Assembly: GCA_964057225.1 (NCBI GenBank)
Contig: OZ059897.1
Coordinates: 20,832,001-20,896,000, forward strand
From: Auanema rhodensis
Taxonomy: Eukaryota; Nematoda; Chromadorea; Rhabditida; Rhabditidae
Length of the DNA stretch: 64,000 nucleotides
Direction of reading: 5' to 3'
A program made the translations under genes and the position numbers. Below are positions 11,588 through 25,974 of the stretch, piece after piece; positions within the stretch are counted from its first letter, which is position 1, and each line of letters opens with the position of its first letter. Under the pieces are notes generated by a model, which was not told the origin of the DNA, searched no databases, and saw nothing but the letters and a program-made list of their open reading frames with translations.

Positions 11588-13693
11588 AAATGTTTTTAAA
11601 TTCCTTTTTTCAAGGCAAAGACGATGGACAATGTTATTCAACGAAAAAATTAATTCTTCAGGGTTAAAATCGAGGATATAAGTGTGAACTTATATCAGTT
11701 GATATCTCGGTGCATTTTTAAGCTAGCGCAAATCTGATAACACAGATCGACGCAGCTTAAAAATCCGCATCGAATGCACTATATTACATTGAGAAACGCT
11801 TGATACAAAAATTAGTTATGATCGTTTGAAAAATGATGCATTAGTGTATGTTGAGTTTCCATGTACACTCAACATTGCTTCCAAAAACATTTTGACAAAA
11901 ATTTTTTCGAAAAATTTCAAAATAATTTAGCAAAAAGTAGATGTTTTTAGATTCCTTTTTTCAAGGCAAAGACGATGGACAATAATATTCAACGAAAAAA
12001 TTATTTCTTCAGGGTGAAAATCGAGGATATAAGTGTGAACTTATATCAGTTGCTATCTCGGTGCATTTTTAAGCTAGCGCAAATCTGATAACACAGATCG
12101 ACGCAGCTTAAAAATCCGCATCGAATGCACTATACTACATTGAAAAACGCTTGATACAAAAATTAGTTATGATCGTTTGAAAAATGATGCATTAGTGTAT
12201 GTTGAGTTTCCATGTACACTCAACATTGCTTCCAAAAACATTTTGACAAAAATTTTTTCGAAAAATTTCAAAATAATTTAGCAAAAAGTAAATGTTTTTA
12301 AATTCCTTTTTTCAAGGCAAAGACGATGGACAATGTTATTCAACGAAAAAATTAATTCTTCAGGGTTAAAATCGAGGATATAAGTGTGAACTTATATCAG
12401 TTGATATCTCGGTGCATTTTTAAGCTAGCGCAAATCTGATAACACAGATCGACGCAGCTTAAAAATCCGCATCGAATGCACTATATTACATTGAGAAACG
12501 CTTGATACAAAAATTAGTTATGATCGTTTGAAAAATGATGCATTAGTGTATGTTGAGTTTCCATGTACACTCAACATTGCTTCCAAAAACATTTTGACAA
12601 AAATTTTTTCGAAAAATTTCAAAATAATTTAGCAAAAAGTAGATGTTTTTAGATTCCTTTTTTCAAGGCAAAGACGATGGACAATAATATTCAACGAAAA
12701 AATTATTTCTTCAGGGTGAAAATCGAGGATATAAGTGTGAACTTATATCAGTTGCTATCTCGGTGCATTTTTAAGCTAGCGCAAATCTGATAACACAGAT
12801 CGACGCAGCTTAAAAATCCGCATCGAATGCACTATATTACATTGAAAAACGCTTAATACAAAAATTAGTTATGATCGTTTGAAAAATGATGCATTAGTGT
12901 ATGTTGAGTTCCCATGTACACTCAACATTGCTTCCAAAAACATTTTGACAAAAATTTTTTCGGAAAATTTCAAAATAATTTAGCAAAAAGTAAATGTTTT
13001 TAAATTCCTTTTTTCAAGGCAAAGACGATGGACAATGTTATTCAACGAAAAAATTAATTCTTCAGGGTTAAAATCGAGGATATAAGTGTGAACTTATATC
13101 AGTTGATATCTCGGTGCATTTTTAAGCTAGCGCAAATCTGATAACACAGATCGACGCAGCTTAAAAATCCGCATCGAATGCACTATATTACATTGAGAAA
13201 CGCTTGATACAAAAATTAGTTATGATCGTTTGAAAAATGATGCATTAGTGTATGTTGAGTTTCCATGTACACTCAACATTGCTTCCAAAAACATTTTGAC
13301 AAAAATTTTTTCGAAAAATTTCAAAATAATTTAGCAAAAAGTAGATGTTTTTAGATTCCTTTTTTCAAGGCAAAGACGATGGACAATAATATTCAACGAA
13401 AAAATTATTTCTTCAGGGTGAAAATCGAGGATATAAGTGTGAACTTATATCAGTTGCTATCTCGGTGCATTTTTAAGCTAGCGCAAATCTGATAACACAG
13501 ATCGACGCAGCTTAAAAATCCGCATCGAATGCACTATACTACATTGAAAAACGCTTGATACAAAAATTAGTTATGATCGTTTGAAAAATGATGCATTAGT
13601 GTATGTTGAGTTTCCATGTACACTCAACATTGCTTCCAAAAACATTTTGACAAAAATTTTTTCGAAAAATTTCAAAATAATTTAGCAAAAAGT
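11588..13693 (+). repeat. Two-monomer unit in three copies (702 bp x 3)
   Basis: AAATG-type units (AAATTCC front, GGGTTAAAATC) start at 11588, 12290 and 12992. They alternate with units starting at 11939, 12641 and 13343 that share three private changes: CAATAATATTC, ATTATTTC and TTGCTATC. The markers are exactly 702 bp apart. The second and third copies differ in back haplotype: the 12641 unit ends TATTAC/GAAAAACGCTTAAT, the other two TACTAC/GAAAAACGCTTGAT. This looks like a very local, recent amplification with some later exchange. Confidence 0.9.
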
Positions 13694-16600
13694 AGATGTT
13701 TTTAGATTCCATTTTTCAAGGCAAAGACGATGGACAATGTTATTCAACGAAAAAATTAATTCTTCAGGGTGAAAATCGAGGATATAAGTGTGAACTTATA
13801 TCAGTTGATATCTCGGTGCATTTTTAAGCTAGCGCAAATCTGATAACACAGATCGACGCAGCTTAAAAATCCGCATCGAATGCACTATACTACATTGAGA
13901 AAAGCTTAATACAAAAATTAGTTATAATCGTTTGAAAAATGATGCATTAGTGTATGTTGAGTTTCCATGTACACTCAACATTGCTTCCAAAAACATTTTG
14001 ACAAAAATTTTTTCGAAAAATTTCAAAATAATTTAGCAAAAAGTAGATGTTTTTAGATTCCATTTTTCAAGGCAAAGACGATAGACAATGTTATTCAACA
14101 AAAAAGTTAATTCTTCAGGGTGAAAATCGAGGATATAAGTGTGAACTTATATCAGTTGATATCTCGGTGCATTTTTAAGCTAGCGCAAATCTGATAACAC
14201 AGATCGACGCAGCTTAAAAATCCGCATCGAATGCACTATACTACATTGAGAAAAGCTTAATACAAAAATTAGTTATGATCGTTTGAAAAATGATGCATTA
14301 GTGTATGTTGAGTTTCCATGTACACTCAACATTGCTTCCAAAAACATTTTGACAAAAATTTTTTCGAAAAATTTCAAAATAATTTAGCAAAAAGTAGATG
14401 TTTTTAGATTCCATTTTTCAAGGCAAAGACGATGGACAATGTTATTCAACGAAAAAATTAATTCTTCAGGGTGAAAATCGAGGATATAAGTGTGAACTTA
14501 TATCAGTTGATATCTCGGTGCATTTTTAAGCTAGCGCAAATCTGATAACACAGATCGACGCAGCTTAAAAATCCGCATCGAATGCACTATACTACATTGA
14601 AAAACGCTTAATACAAAAATTAGTTATGATCGTTTGAAAAATGATGCATTAGTGTATGTTGAGTTTCCATGTACACTCAACACTGCTTCCAAAAACATTT
14701 TGACAAAAATTTTTTCGAAAAATTTCAAAATAATTTAGCAAAAAGTAGATGTTTTTAGAATCCTTTTTTCAAGGCAAAGACGATGGACAATGTTATTCAA
14801 CGAAAAAATTATTTCTTCAGGGTGAAAATCGAGGATATAAGTGTGAACTTATATCAGTTGATATCTCGGTGCATTTTTAAGCTAGCGCAAATCTGATAAC
14901 ACAGATCGACGCAGCTTAAAAATCCGCATCGAATGCACTATACTACATTGAAAAACGCTTGATACAAAAATTAGTTATGATCGTTTGAAAAATGATGCAT
15001 TAGTGTATGTTGAGTTTCCATGTACACTCAACATTGCTTCCAAAAACATTTTGACAAAAATTTTTTCGAAAAATTTCAAAATAATTTAGCGAAAAGTAGA
15101 TGTTTTTAGATTCGATTTTTCAAGGCAAAGACGATGGACAATGTTATTCAACGAAAAAATTATTTCTTCAGGGTGAAAATCGAGGATATAAGTGTGAACT
15201 TATATCAGTTGATATCTCGGTGCATTTTTAAGCTAGCGCAAATCTGATAACACAGATCGACGCAGCTTAAAAATCCGCATCGAATGCACTATATTACATT
15301 GAAAAACGCTTAATACAAAAATTAGTTATGATCGTTTGAAAAATGATGCATTAGTGTATGTTGAGTTTCCATGTACACTCAACATTGCTTCCAAAAACAT
15401 TTTGACAAAAATTTTTTCGAAAAATTTCAAAATAATTTAGCAAAAAGTAGATGTTTTTAGATTCCTTTTTTCAAGGCAAAGACGATGGACAATGTTATTC
15501 AACGAGAAAATTAATTCTTCAGGGTGAAAATCGAGGATATAAGTGTGAACTTATATCAGTTGATATCTCGGTGCATTTTTAAGCTAGCGCAAATCTGATA
15601 ACACAGATCGACGCAGCTTAAAAATCCGCATCGAATGCACTATACTACATTGAGAAAAGCTTAATACAAAAATAAGTTATAATCGTTTGAAAAATGATGC
15701 ATTAGTGTATGTTGAGTTTCCATGTACACTCAACATTGCTTCCAAAAACATTTTGACAAAAATTTTTTCGAAAAATTTCAAAATAATTTAGCAAAAAGTA
15801 GATGTTTTTAGATTCCATTTTTCAAGGCAAAGACGATAGACAATGTTATTCAACAAAAAAGTTAATTCTTCAGGGTGAAAATCGAGGATATAAGTGTGAA
15901 CTTATATCAGTTGATATCTCGGTGCATTTTTAAGCTAGCGCAAATCTGATAACACAGATCGACGCAGCTTAAAAATCCGCATCGAATGCACTATACTACA
16001 TTGAGAAAAGCTTAATACAAAAATTAGTTATGATCGTTTGAAAAATGATGCATTAGTGTATGTTGAGTTTCCATGTACACTCAACATTGCTTCCAAAAAC
16101 ATTTTGACAAAAATTTTTTCGAAAAATTTCAAAATAATTTAGCAAAAAGTAGATGTTTTTAGATTCCATTTTTCAAGGCAAAGACGATGGACAATGTTAT
16201 TCAACGAAAAAATTAATTCTTCAGGGTGAAAATCGAGGATATAAGTATGAACTTATATCACTTGATATCTCGGTGCATTTTTAAGCTAGCGCAAATCTGA
16301 TAACACAGATCGACGCAGCTTAAAAATCCGCATCGAATGCACTATACTACATTGAAAAACGCTTAATACAAAAATTAGTTATGATCGTTTGAAAAATGAT
16401 GCATTAGTGTATGTTGAGTTTCCATGTACACTCAACACTGCTTCCAAAAACATTTTGACAAAAATTTTTTCGAAAAATTTCAAAATAATTTAGCAAAAAG
16501 TAGATGTTTTTAGAATCCTTTTTTCAAGGCAAAGACGATGGACAATGTTATTCAACGAAAAAATTATTTCTTCAGGGTGAAAATCGAGGATATAAGTGTG

Positions 16601-17554
16601 AACTTATATCAGTTGATATCTCGGTGCATTTTTAAGCTAGCGCAAATCTGATAACACAGATCGACGCAGCTTAAAAATCCGCATCGAATGCACTATACTA
16701 CATTGAAAAACGCTTGATACAAAAATTAGTTATGATCGTTTGAAAAATGATGCATTAGTGTATGTTGAGTTTCCATGTACACTCAACATTGCTTCCAAAA
16801 ACATTTTGACAAAAATTTTTTCGAAAAATTTCAAAATAATTTAGCGAAAAGTAGATGTTTTTAGATTCGATTTTTCAAGGCAAAGACGATGGACAATGTT
16901 ATTCAACGAAAAAATTATTTCTTCAGGGTGAAAATCGAGGATATAAGTGTGAACTTATATCAGTTGATATCTCGGTGCATTTTTAAGCTAGCGCAAATCT
17001 GATAACACAGATCGACGCAGCTTAAAAATCCGCATCGAATGCACTATATTACATTGAAAAACGCTTAATACAAAAATTAGTTATGATCGTTTGAACAATG
17101 ATGCATTAGTGTATGTTGAGTTTCCATGTACACTCAACATTGCTTCCAAAAACATTTTGACAAAAATTTTTTCGAAAAATTTCAAAATAATTTAGCAAAA
17201 AGTAGATGTTTTTAGATTCCTTTTTTCAAGGCAAAGACGATGGACAATGTTATTCAACGAGAAAATTAATTCTTCAGGGTGAAAATCGAGGATATAAGTG
17301 TGAACTTATATCAGTTGATATCTCGGTGCATTTTTAAGCTAGCGCAAATCTGATAACACAGATCGACGCAGCTTAAAAATCCGCATCGAATGCACTATAC
17401 TACATTGAGAAAAGCTTAATACAAAAATTAGTTATGATCGTTAGAAAAATGATGCATTAGTGTATGTTGAGTTTCCATGTACACTCAACATTGCTTCCAA
17501 AAACATTTTGACAAAAATTTTTTCGAAAAATTTCAAAATAATTTACCAAAAAGT
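13694..17554 (+). repeat. Five-monomer duplication with boundaries inside monomers
   Basis: Private markers repeat at 1,755 bp: GTTATAATCG (13921 and 15676), CAACAAAAAAGTT (near 14097 and 15852), CAACACTGC and GAATCC. The units starting at 13694 and 15449 share the back but not the front. The units starting at 15449 and 17204 share the front (GATTCCT, CGAGAAAATT). The duplicated segment therefore begins and ends within a monomer, about 13.85-15.60 and 15.60-17.36 kb, with breakpoints between front and back, that is, across the core. Later differences include AAGTATGAAC and CACTTGAT in the 16151 unit and GAACAATG near 17095. Confidence 0.85.
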
Positions 17555-18606
17555 AGATGTTTTTAGATTCCATTTTTCAAGGCAAAGACGATAGACAATG
17601 TTATTCAACGAAAAAGTTAATTCTTCAGGGTGAAAATCGAGGATATAAGTGTGAACTTATATCAGTTGATATCTCGGTGCATTTTTAAGCTAGCGCAAAT
17701 CTGATAACACAGATCGACGCAGCTTAAAAATCCGCATCGAATGCACTATATTACATTGAAAAACGCTTAATACAAAAATTAGTTATGATCGTTTGAAAAA
17801 TGATGCATTAGTGTATGTTGAGTTTCCATGTACACTCAACATTGCTTCCAAAAACATTTTGACAAAAATTTTTTCGGAAAATTTCAAAATAATTTAGCAA
17901 AAAGTAAATGTTTTTAAATTCCTTTTTTCAAGGCAAAGACGATGGACAATGTTATTCAACGAAAAAATTAATTCTTCAGGGTTAAAATCGAGGATATAAG
18001 TGTGAACTTATATCAGTTGATATCTCGGTGCATCTTTAAGCTAGCGCAAATCTGATAACACAGATCGACGCAGCTTAAAAATCCGCATCGAATGCACTAT
18101 ATTACATTGAGAAACACTTGATACAAAAATTAGTTATGATCGTTTGAAAAATGATGCATTAGTGTATGTTGAGTTTCCATGTACACTCAACATTGCTTCC
18201 AAAAACATTTTGACAAAAATTTTTTCGAAAAATTTCAAAATAATTTAGCAAATGTAGATGTTTTAAGATTCCATTTTTCAAGGCAAAGACGATGGACAAT
18301 GTTATTCAACGAAAAAATTAATTCTTCAGGGTCAAAATCGAGGATATAAGTGTGAACTTATATCAGTTGATATCTCGGTGCATTTTTAAGCTAGCGCAAA
18401 TCTGATAACACAGATCGACGCAGCTTAAAAATCCGCATCGAATGCACTATACTACATTGAGAAAAGCTTAATACAAAAATTAGTTATGATCGTTTGAAAA
18501 ATGATGCATTAGTGTATGTTGAGTTTCCATGTACACTCAACATTGCTTCCAAAAACATTTTGACAAAAATTTTTTCGGAAAATTTCAAAATAATTTAGCA
18601 AAAAGT

Positions 18607-20711
18607 AAATGTTTTTAAATTCATTCTTCCAAGGCAAAGACGATGGACAATGTTATTCAACGAAAAAATTAATTCTTCAGGGTTAAAATCGAGGATATAA
18701 GTGTGAACTTATATCAGTTGATATCTCGGTGCATTTTTAAGCTAGCGCAAATCTGATAACACAGATCGACGCAGCTTAAAAATCCGCATCGAATGCACTA
18801 TATTACATTGAGAAACACTTGATACAAAAATTAGTTATGATCGTTTGAAAAATGATGCATTAGTGTATGTTGAGTTTCCATGTACACTCAACATTGCTTC
18901 CAAAAACATTTTGACAAAAATTTTTTCGAAAAATTTCAAAATAATTTAGCAAATGTAGATGTTTTAAGATTCCATTTTTCAAGGCAAAGACGATGGACAA
19001 TGTTATTCAACGAAAAAATTAATTCTTCAGGGTGAAAATCGAGGATATAAGTGTGAACTTATATCAGTTGATATCTCGGTGCATTTTTAAGCTAGCGCAA
19101 ATCTGATAACACAGATCGACGCAGCTTAAAAATCCGCATCGAATGCACTATACTACATTGAGAAAAGCTTAATACAAAAATTAGTTATGATCGTTTGAAA
19201 AATGATGCATTAGTGTATGTTGAGTTTCCATGTACACTCAACATTGCTTCCAAAAACATTTTGACAAAAATTTTTTCGAAAAATTTCAAAATAATTTAGC
19301 AAAAAGTAGATGTTTTTAGATTCCATTTTTCAAGGCAAAGACGATGGACAATGTTATTCAACGAAAAAATTAATTCTTCAGGGTGAAAATCGAGGATATA
19401 AGTGTGAACTTATATCAGTTGATATCTCGGTGCATTTTTAAGCTAGCGCAAATCTGATAACACAGATCGACGCAGCTTAAAAATCCGCATCGAATGCACT
19501 ATACTACATTGAGAAACGCTAAATACAAAAATTAGTTATGATCGTTTGAAAAATGATGCATTAGTGTATGTTGAGTTTCCATGTACACTCAACATTGCTT
19601 CCAAAAACATTTTGACAAAAATTTTTTCGAAAAATTTCAAAATAATTTAGCGAAAAGTAGATGTTTTTAGATTCCTTTTTTCAAGGCAAAGACGATGGAC
19701 AATGTTATTCAACGAAAAAATTATTTCTTCAGGGTGAAAATCGAGGATATAAGTGTGAACTTATATCAGTTGATATCTCGGTGCATTTTTAAGCTAGCGC
19801 AAATCTGATAACACAGATCGACGCAGCTTAAAAATCCGCATCGAATGCACTATACTACATTGAAAAACGCTTAATACAAAAATTAGTTATGATCGTTTGA
19901 AAAATGATGCATTAGTGTATGTTGAGTTTCCATGTACACTCAACACTGCTTCCAAAAACATTTTGACAAAAATTTTTTCGAAAAATTTCAAAATAATTTA
20001 GCAAAAAGTAGATGTTTTTAGAATCCTTTTTTCAAGGCAAAGACGATGGACAATGTTATTCAACGAAAAAATTATTTCTTCAGGGTGAAAATCGAGGATA
20101 TAAGTGTGAACTTATATCAGTTGATATCTCGGTGCATTTTTAAGCTAGCGCAAATCTGATAACACAGATCGACGCAGCTTAAAAATCCGCATCGAATGCA
20201 CTATATTACATTGAAAAACGCTTAATACAAAAATTAGTTATGATCGTTTGAAAAATGATGCATTAGTGTATGTTGAGTTTCCATGTACACTCAACATTGC
20301 TTCCAAAAACATTTTGACAAAAATTTTTTCGAAAAATTTCAAAATAATTTAGCAAAAAGTAGATGTTTTTAGATTCCTTTTTTCAAGGCAAAGACGATGG
20401 ACAATGTTATTCAACGAGAAAATTAATTCTTCAGGGTGAAAATCGAGGATATAAGTGTGAACTTATATCAGTTGATATCTCGGTGCATTTTTAAGCTAGC
20501 GCAAATCTGATAACACAGATCGACGCAGCTTAAAAATCCGCATCGAATGCACTATACTACATTGAGAAAAGCTTAATACAAAAATTAGTTATGATCGTTA
20601 GAAAAATGATGCATTAGTGTATGTTGAGTTTCCATGTACACTCAACATTGCTTCCAAAAACATTTTGACAAAAATTTTTTCGAAAAATTTCAAAATAATT
20701 TACCAAAAAGT
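18607..20711 (+). repeat. Six-monomer unit, copy 1 (pair with 25975-28079)
   Basis: The order is C, D, a GATTCCA unit with the rare back GAGAAACGCTAAAT (19511), a CGAAAAGTAG/GATTCCT/ATTATTTC unit ending CAACACTGC, E, and B. The same six in the same order, with the same rare back, occur at 25975-28079, and each copy is 2,105 bp. The rare-back markers are 7,368 bp apart, which equals 21 monomers less the net 1-bp indels between them. This copy has ATTCTTCC in its first unit where the partner has CTTTTTTC. Confidence 0.85.
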
Positions 20712-22436
20712 AGATGTTTTTAGATTCCATTTTTCAAGGCAAAGACGATAGACAATGTTATTCAACGAAAAAGTTAATTCTTCAGGGTGAAAATCGAGGA
20801 TATAAGTGTGAACTTATATCAGTTGATATCTCGGTGCATTTTTAAGCTAGCGCAAATCTGATAACACAGATCGACGCAGCTTAAAAATCCGCATCGAATG
20901 CACTATACTACATTGAGAAAAGCTTAATACAAAAATTAGTTATGATCGTTTGAAAAATGATGCATTAGTGTATGTTGAGTTTCCATGTACACTCAACATT
21001 GCTTCCAAAAACATTTTGACAAAAATTTTTTCGAAAAATTTCAAAATAATTTAGCAAAAAGTAGATGTTTTTAGATTCCATTTTTCAAGGCAAAGACGAT
21101 GGACAATGTTATTCAACGAAAAAATTAATTCTTCAGGGTGAAAATCGAGGATATAAGTGTGAACTTATATCAGTTGATATCTCGGTGCATTTTTAAGCTA
21201 GCGCAAATCTGATAACACAGATCGACGCAGCTTAAAAATCCGCATCGAATGCACTATATTACATTGAGAAACACTTGATACAAAAATTAGTTATGATCGT
21301 TTGAAAAATGATGCATTAGTGTATGTTGAGTTTCCATGTACACTCAACATTGCTTCCAAAAACATTTTGACAAAAATTTTTTCGAAAAATTTCAAAATAA
21401 TTTAGCAAATGTAGATGTTTTAAGATTCCATTTTTCAAGGCAAAGACGATGGACAATGTTATTCAACGAAAAAATTAATTCTTCAGGGTGAAAATCGAGG
21501 ATATAAGTGTGAACTTATATCAGTTGATATCTCGGTGCATTTTTAAGCTAGCGCAAATCTGATAACACAGATCGACGCAGCTTAAAAATCCGCATCGAAT
21601 GCACTATACTACATTGAGAAAAGCTTAATACAAAAATTAGTTATGATCGTTTGAAAAATGATGCATTAGTGTATGTTGAGTTTCCATGTACACTCAACAT
21701 TGCTTCCAAAAACATTTTGACAAAAATTTTTTCGGAAAATTTCAAAATAATTTAGCAAAAAGTAAATGTTTTTAAATTCATTCTTTCAAGGCAAAGACGA
21801 TGGACAATGTTATTCAACGAAAAAATTAATTCTTCAGGGTTAAAATCGAGGATATAAGTGTGAACTTATATCAGTTGATATCTCGGTGCATTTTTAAGCT
21901 AGCGCAAATCTGATAACACAGATCGACGCAGCTTAAAAATCCGCATCGAATGCACTATATTACATTGAAAAACGCTTAATACAAAAATTAGTTATGATCG
22001 TTTGAAAAATGATGCATTAGTGTATGTTGAGTTTCCATGTACACTCAACATTGCTTCCAAAAACATTTTGACAAAAATTTTTTCGAAAAATTTCAAAATA
22101 ATTTAGCAAAAAGTAGATGTTTTTAGATTCCTTTTTTCAAGGCAAAGACGATGGACAATGTTATTCAACGAGAAAATTAATTCTTCAGGGTGAAAATCGA
22201 GGATATAAGTGTGAACTTATATCAGTTGATATCTCGGTGCATTTTTAAGCTAGCGCAAATCTGATAACACAGATCGACGCAGCTTAAAAATCCGCATCGA
22301 ATGCACTATACTACATTGAGAAAAGCTTAATACAAAAATTAGTTATGATCGTTAGAAAAATGATGCATTAGTGTATGTTGAGTTTCCATGTACACTCAAC
22401 ATTGCTTCCAAAAACATTTTGACAAAAATTTTTTCG

Positions 22437-22442
22437 AAAAAA
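22437..22442 (+). repeat. Single-base insertion giving the only 352-bp spacing
   Basis: A run of six A follows TTCG here, where every other copy I followed has five A or GAAAA. The spacing between AGATG motifs at 22115 and 22467 is therefore 352 bp. It is private to one copy, so it either arose after the last exchange at this site or is a homopolymer sequencing error. Confidence 0.85.
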
Positions 22443-22817
22443 TTTCAAAATAATTTACCAAAAAGTAGATGTTTTTAGATTCCATTTTTCAAGGCAAAGA
22501 CGATAGACAATGTTATTCAACGAAAAAGTTAATTCTTCAGGGTGAAAATCGAGGATATAAGTGTGAACTTATATCAGTTGATATCTCGGTGCATTTTTAA
22601 GCTAGCGCAAATCTGATAACACAGATCGACGCAGCTTAAAAATCCGCATCGAATGCACTATATTACATTGAAAAACGCTTAATACAAAAATTAGTTATGA
22701 TCGTTTGAAAAATGATGCATTAGTGTATGTTGAGTTTCCATGTACACTCAACATTGCTTCCAAAAACATTTTGACAAAAATTTTTTCGGAAAATTTCAAA
22801 ATAATTTAGCAAAAAGT

Positions 22818-24922
22818 AAATGTTTTTAAATTCCTTTTTTCAAGGCAAAGACGATGGACAATGTTATTCAACGAAAAAATTAATTCTTCAGGGTTAAAAT
22901 CGAGGATATAAGTGTGAACTTATATCAGTTGATATCTCGGTGCATTTTTAAGCTAGCGCAAATCTGATAACACAGATCGACGCAGCTTAAAAATCCGCAT
23001 CGAATGCACTATATTACATTGAGAAACACTTGATACAAAAATTAGTTATGATCGTTTGAAAAATGATGCATTAGTGTATGTTGAGTTTCCATGTACACTC
23101 AACATTGCTTCCAAAAACATTTTGACAAAAATTTTTTCGAAAAATTTCAAAATAATTTAGCAAATGTAGATGTTTTAAGATTCCATTTTTCAAGGCAAAG
23201 ACGATGGACAATGTTATTCAACGAAAAAATTAATTCTTCAGGGTGAAAATCGAGGATATAAGTGTGAACTTATATCAGTTGATATCTCGGTGCATTTTTA
23301 AGCTAGCGCAAATCTGATAACACAGATCGACGCAGCTTAAAAATCCGCATCGAATGCACTATACTACATTGAGAAAAGCTTAATACAAAAATTAGTTATG
23401 ATCGTTTGAAAAATGATGCATTAGTGTATGTTGAGTTTCCATGTACACTCAACATTGCTTCCAAAAACATTTTGACAAAAATTTTTTCGAAAAATTTCAA
23501 AATAATTTAGCAAAAAGTAGATGTTTTTAGATTCCATTTTTCAAGGCAAAGACGATGGACAATGTTATTCAACGAAAAAATTAATTCTTCAGGGTGAAAA
23601 TCGAGGATATAAGTGTGAACTTATATCAGTTGATATCTCGGTGCATTTTTAAGCTAGCGCAAATCTGATAACACAGATCGACGCAGCTTAAAAATCCGCA
23701 TCGAATGCACTATACTACATTGAAAAACGCTTGATACAAAAATTAGTTATGATCGTTTGAAAAATGATGCATTAGTGTATGTTGAGTTTCCATGTACACT
23801 CAACACTGCTTCCAAAAACATTTTGACAAAAATTTTTTCGAAAAATTTCAAAATAATTTAGCAAAAAGTAGATGTTTTTAGAATCCTTTTTTCAAGGCAA
23901 AGACGATGGACAATGTTATTCAACGAAAAAATTATTTCTTCAGGGTGAAAATCGAGGATATAAGTGTGAACTTATATCAGTTGATATCTCGGTGCATTTT
24001 TAAGCTAGCGCAAATCTGATAACACAGATCGACGCAGCTTAAAAATCCGCATCGAATGCACTATATTACATTGAAAAACGCTTAATACAAAAATTAGTTA
24101 TGATCGTTTGAAAAATGATGCATTAGTGTATGTTGAGTTTCCATGTACACTCAACATTGCTTCCAAAAACATTTTGACAAAAATTTTTTCGAAAAATTTC
24201 AAAATAATTTAGCAAAAAGTAGATGTTTTTAGATTCCTTTTTTCAAGGCAAAGACGATGGACAATGTTATTCAACGAGAAAATTAATTCTTCAGGGTGAA
24301 AATCGAGGATATAAGTGTGAACTTATATCAGTTGATATCTCGGTGCATTTTTAAGCTAGCGCAAATCTGATAACACAGATCGACGCAGCTTAAAAATCCG
24401 CATCGAATGCACTATATTACATTGAGAAACACTTGATACAAAAATTAGTTATGATCGTTAGAAAAATGATGCATTAGTGTATGTTGAGTTTCCATGTACA
24501 CTCAACATTGCTTCCAAAAACATTTTGACAAAAATTTTTTCGAAAAATTTCAAAATAATTTACCAAAAAGTAGATGTTTTTAGATTCCATTTTTCAAGGC
24601 AAAGACGATAGACAATGTTATTCAACGAAAAAGTTAATTCTTCAGGGTGAAAATCGAGGATATAAGTGTGAACTTATATCAGTTGATATCTCGGTGCATT
24701 TTTAAGCTAGCGCAAATCTGATAACACAGATCGACGCAGCTTAAAAATCCGCATCGAATGCACTATATTACATTGAAAAACGCTTAATACAAAAATTAGT
24801 TATGATCGTTTGAAAAATGATGCATTAGTGTATGTTGAGTTTCCATGTACACTCAACATTGCTTCCAAAAACATTTTGACAAAAATTTTTTCGAAAAATT
24901 TCAAAATAATTTAGCAAAAAGT
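22818..24922 (+). repeat. Canonical six-monomer unit, copy 1 (pair with 28782-30886)
   Basis: The order is C, D, a GATTCCA unit (CGCTTGAT, then CAACACTGC), E, B and A, in 2,105 bp. Copy 2 at 28782-30886 has the same order and length, 5,964 bp downstream. The B unit here (24221) carries a C-type back, TATTAC/GAGAAACACTTGAT, while copy 2 has TACTAC/GAGAAAAGCTTAAT. That is a front-back mismatch and marks exchange within a monomer. A unit with this sequence of markers would be a good probe for the higher-order repeat elsewhere in the genome. Confidence 0.85.
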
Positions 24923-25974
24923 AGATGTTTTTAGATTCCTTTTTTCAAGGCAAAGACGATGGACAATGTTATTCAACGAGAAAATTAATTCTTCAGGGTG
25001 AAAATCGAGGATATAAGTGTGAACTTATATCAGTTGATATCTCGGTGCATTTTTAAGCTAGCGCAAATCTGATAACACAGATCGACGCAGCTTAAAAATC
25101 CGCATCGAATGCACTATACTACATTGAGAAAAGCTTAATACAAAAATTAGTTATGATCGTTAGAAAAATGATGCATTAGTGTATGTTGAGTTTCCATGTA
25201 CACTCAACATTGCTTCCAAAAACATTTTGACAAAAATTTTTTCGAAAAATTTCAAAATAATTTACCAAAAAGTAGATGTTTTTAGATTCCATTTTTCAAG
25301 GCAAAGACGATAGACAATGTTATTCAACGAAAAAGTTAATTCTTCAGGGTGAAAATCGAGGATATAAGTGTGAACTTATATCAGTTGATATCTCGGTGCA
25401 TTTTTAAGCTAGCGCAAATCTGATAACACAGATCGACGCAGCTTAAAAATCCGCATCGAATGCACTATACTACATTGAGAAAAGCTTAATACAAAAATTA
25501 GTTATGATCGTTAGAAAAATGATGCATTAGTGTATGTTGAGTTTCCATGTACACTCAACATTGCTTCCAAAAACATTTTGACAAAAATTTTTTCGAAAAA
25601 TTTCAAAATAATTTAGCAAATGTAGATGTTTTAAGATTCCATTTTTCAAGGCAAAGACGATGGACAATGTTATTCAACGAAAAAATTAATTCTTCAGGGT
25701 GAAAATCGAGGATATAAGTGTGAACTTATATCAGTTGATATCTCGGTGCATTTTTAAGCTAGCGCAAATCTGATAACACAGATCGACGCAGCTTAAAAAT
25801 CCGCATCGAATGCACTATACTACATTGAGAAAAGCTTAATACAAAAATTAGTTATGATCGTTTGAAAAATGATGCATTAGTGTATGTTGAGTTTCCATGT
25901 ACACTCAACATTGCTTCCAAAAACATTTTGACAAAAATTTTTTCGGAAAATTTCAAAATAATTTAGCAAAAAGT

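Noticed and set aside
22437-22442. Extra A as a biologically meaningful indel
   Set aside because: It is a single private change in a homopolymer, so a sequencing error cannot be excluded. It is listed as a feature only to account for the 352-bp spacing.
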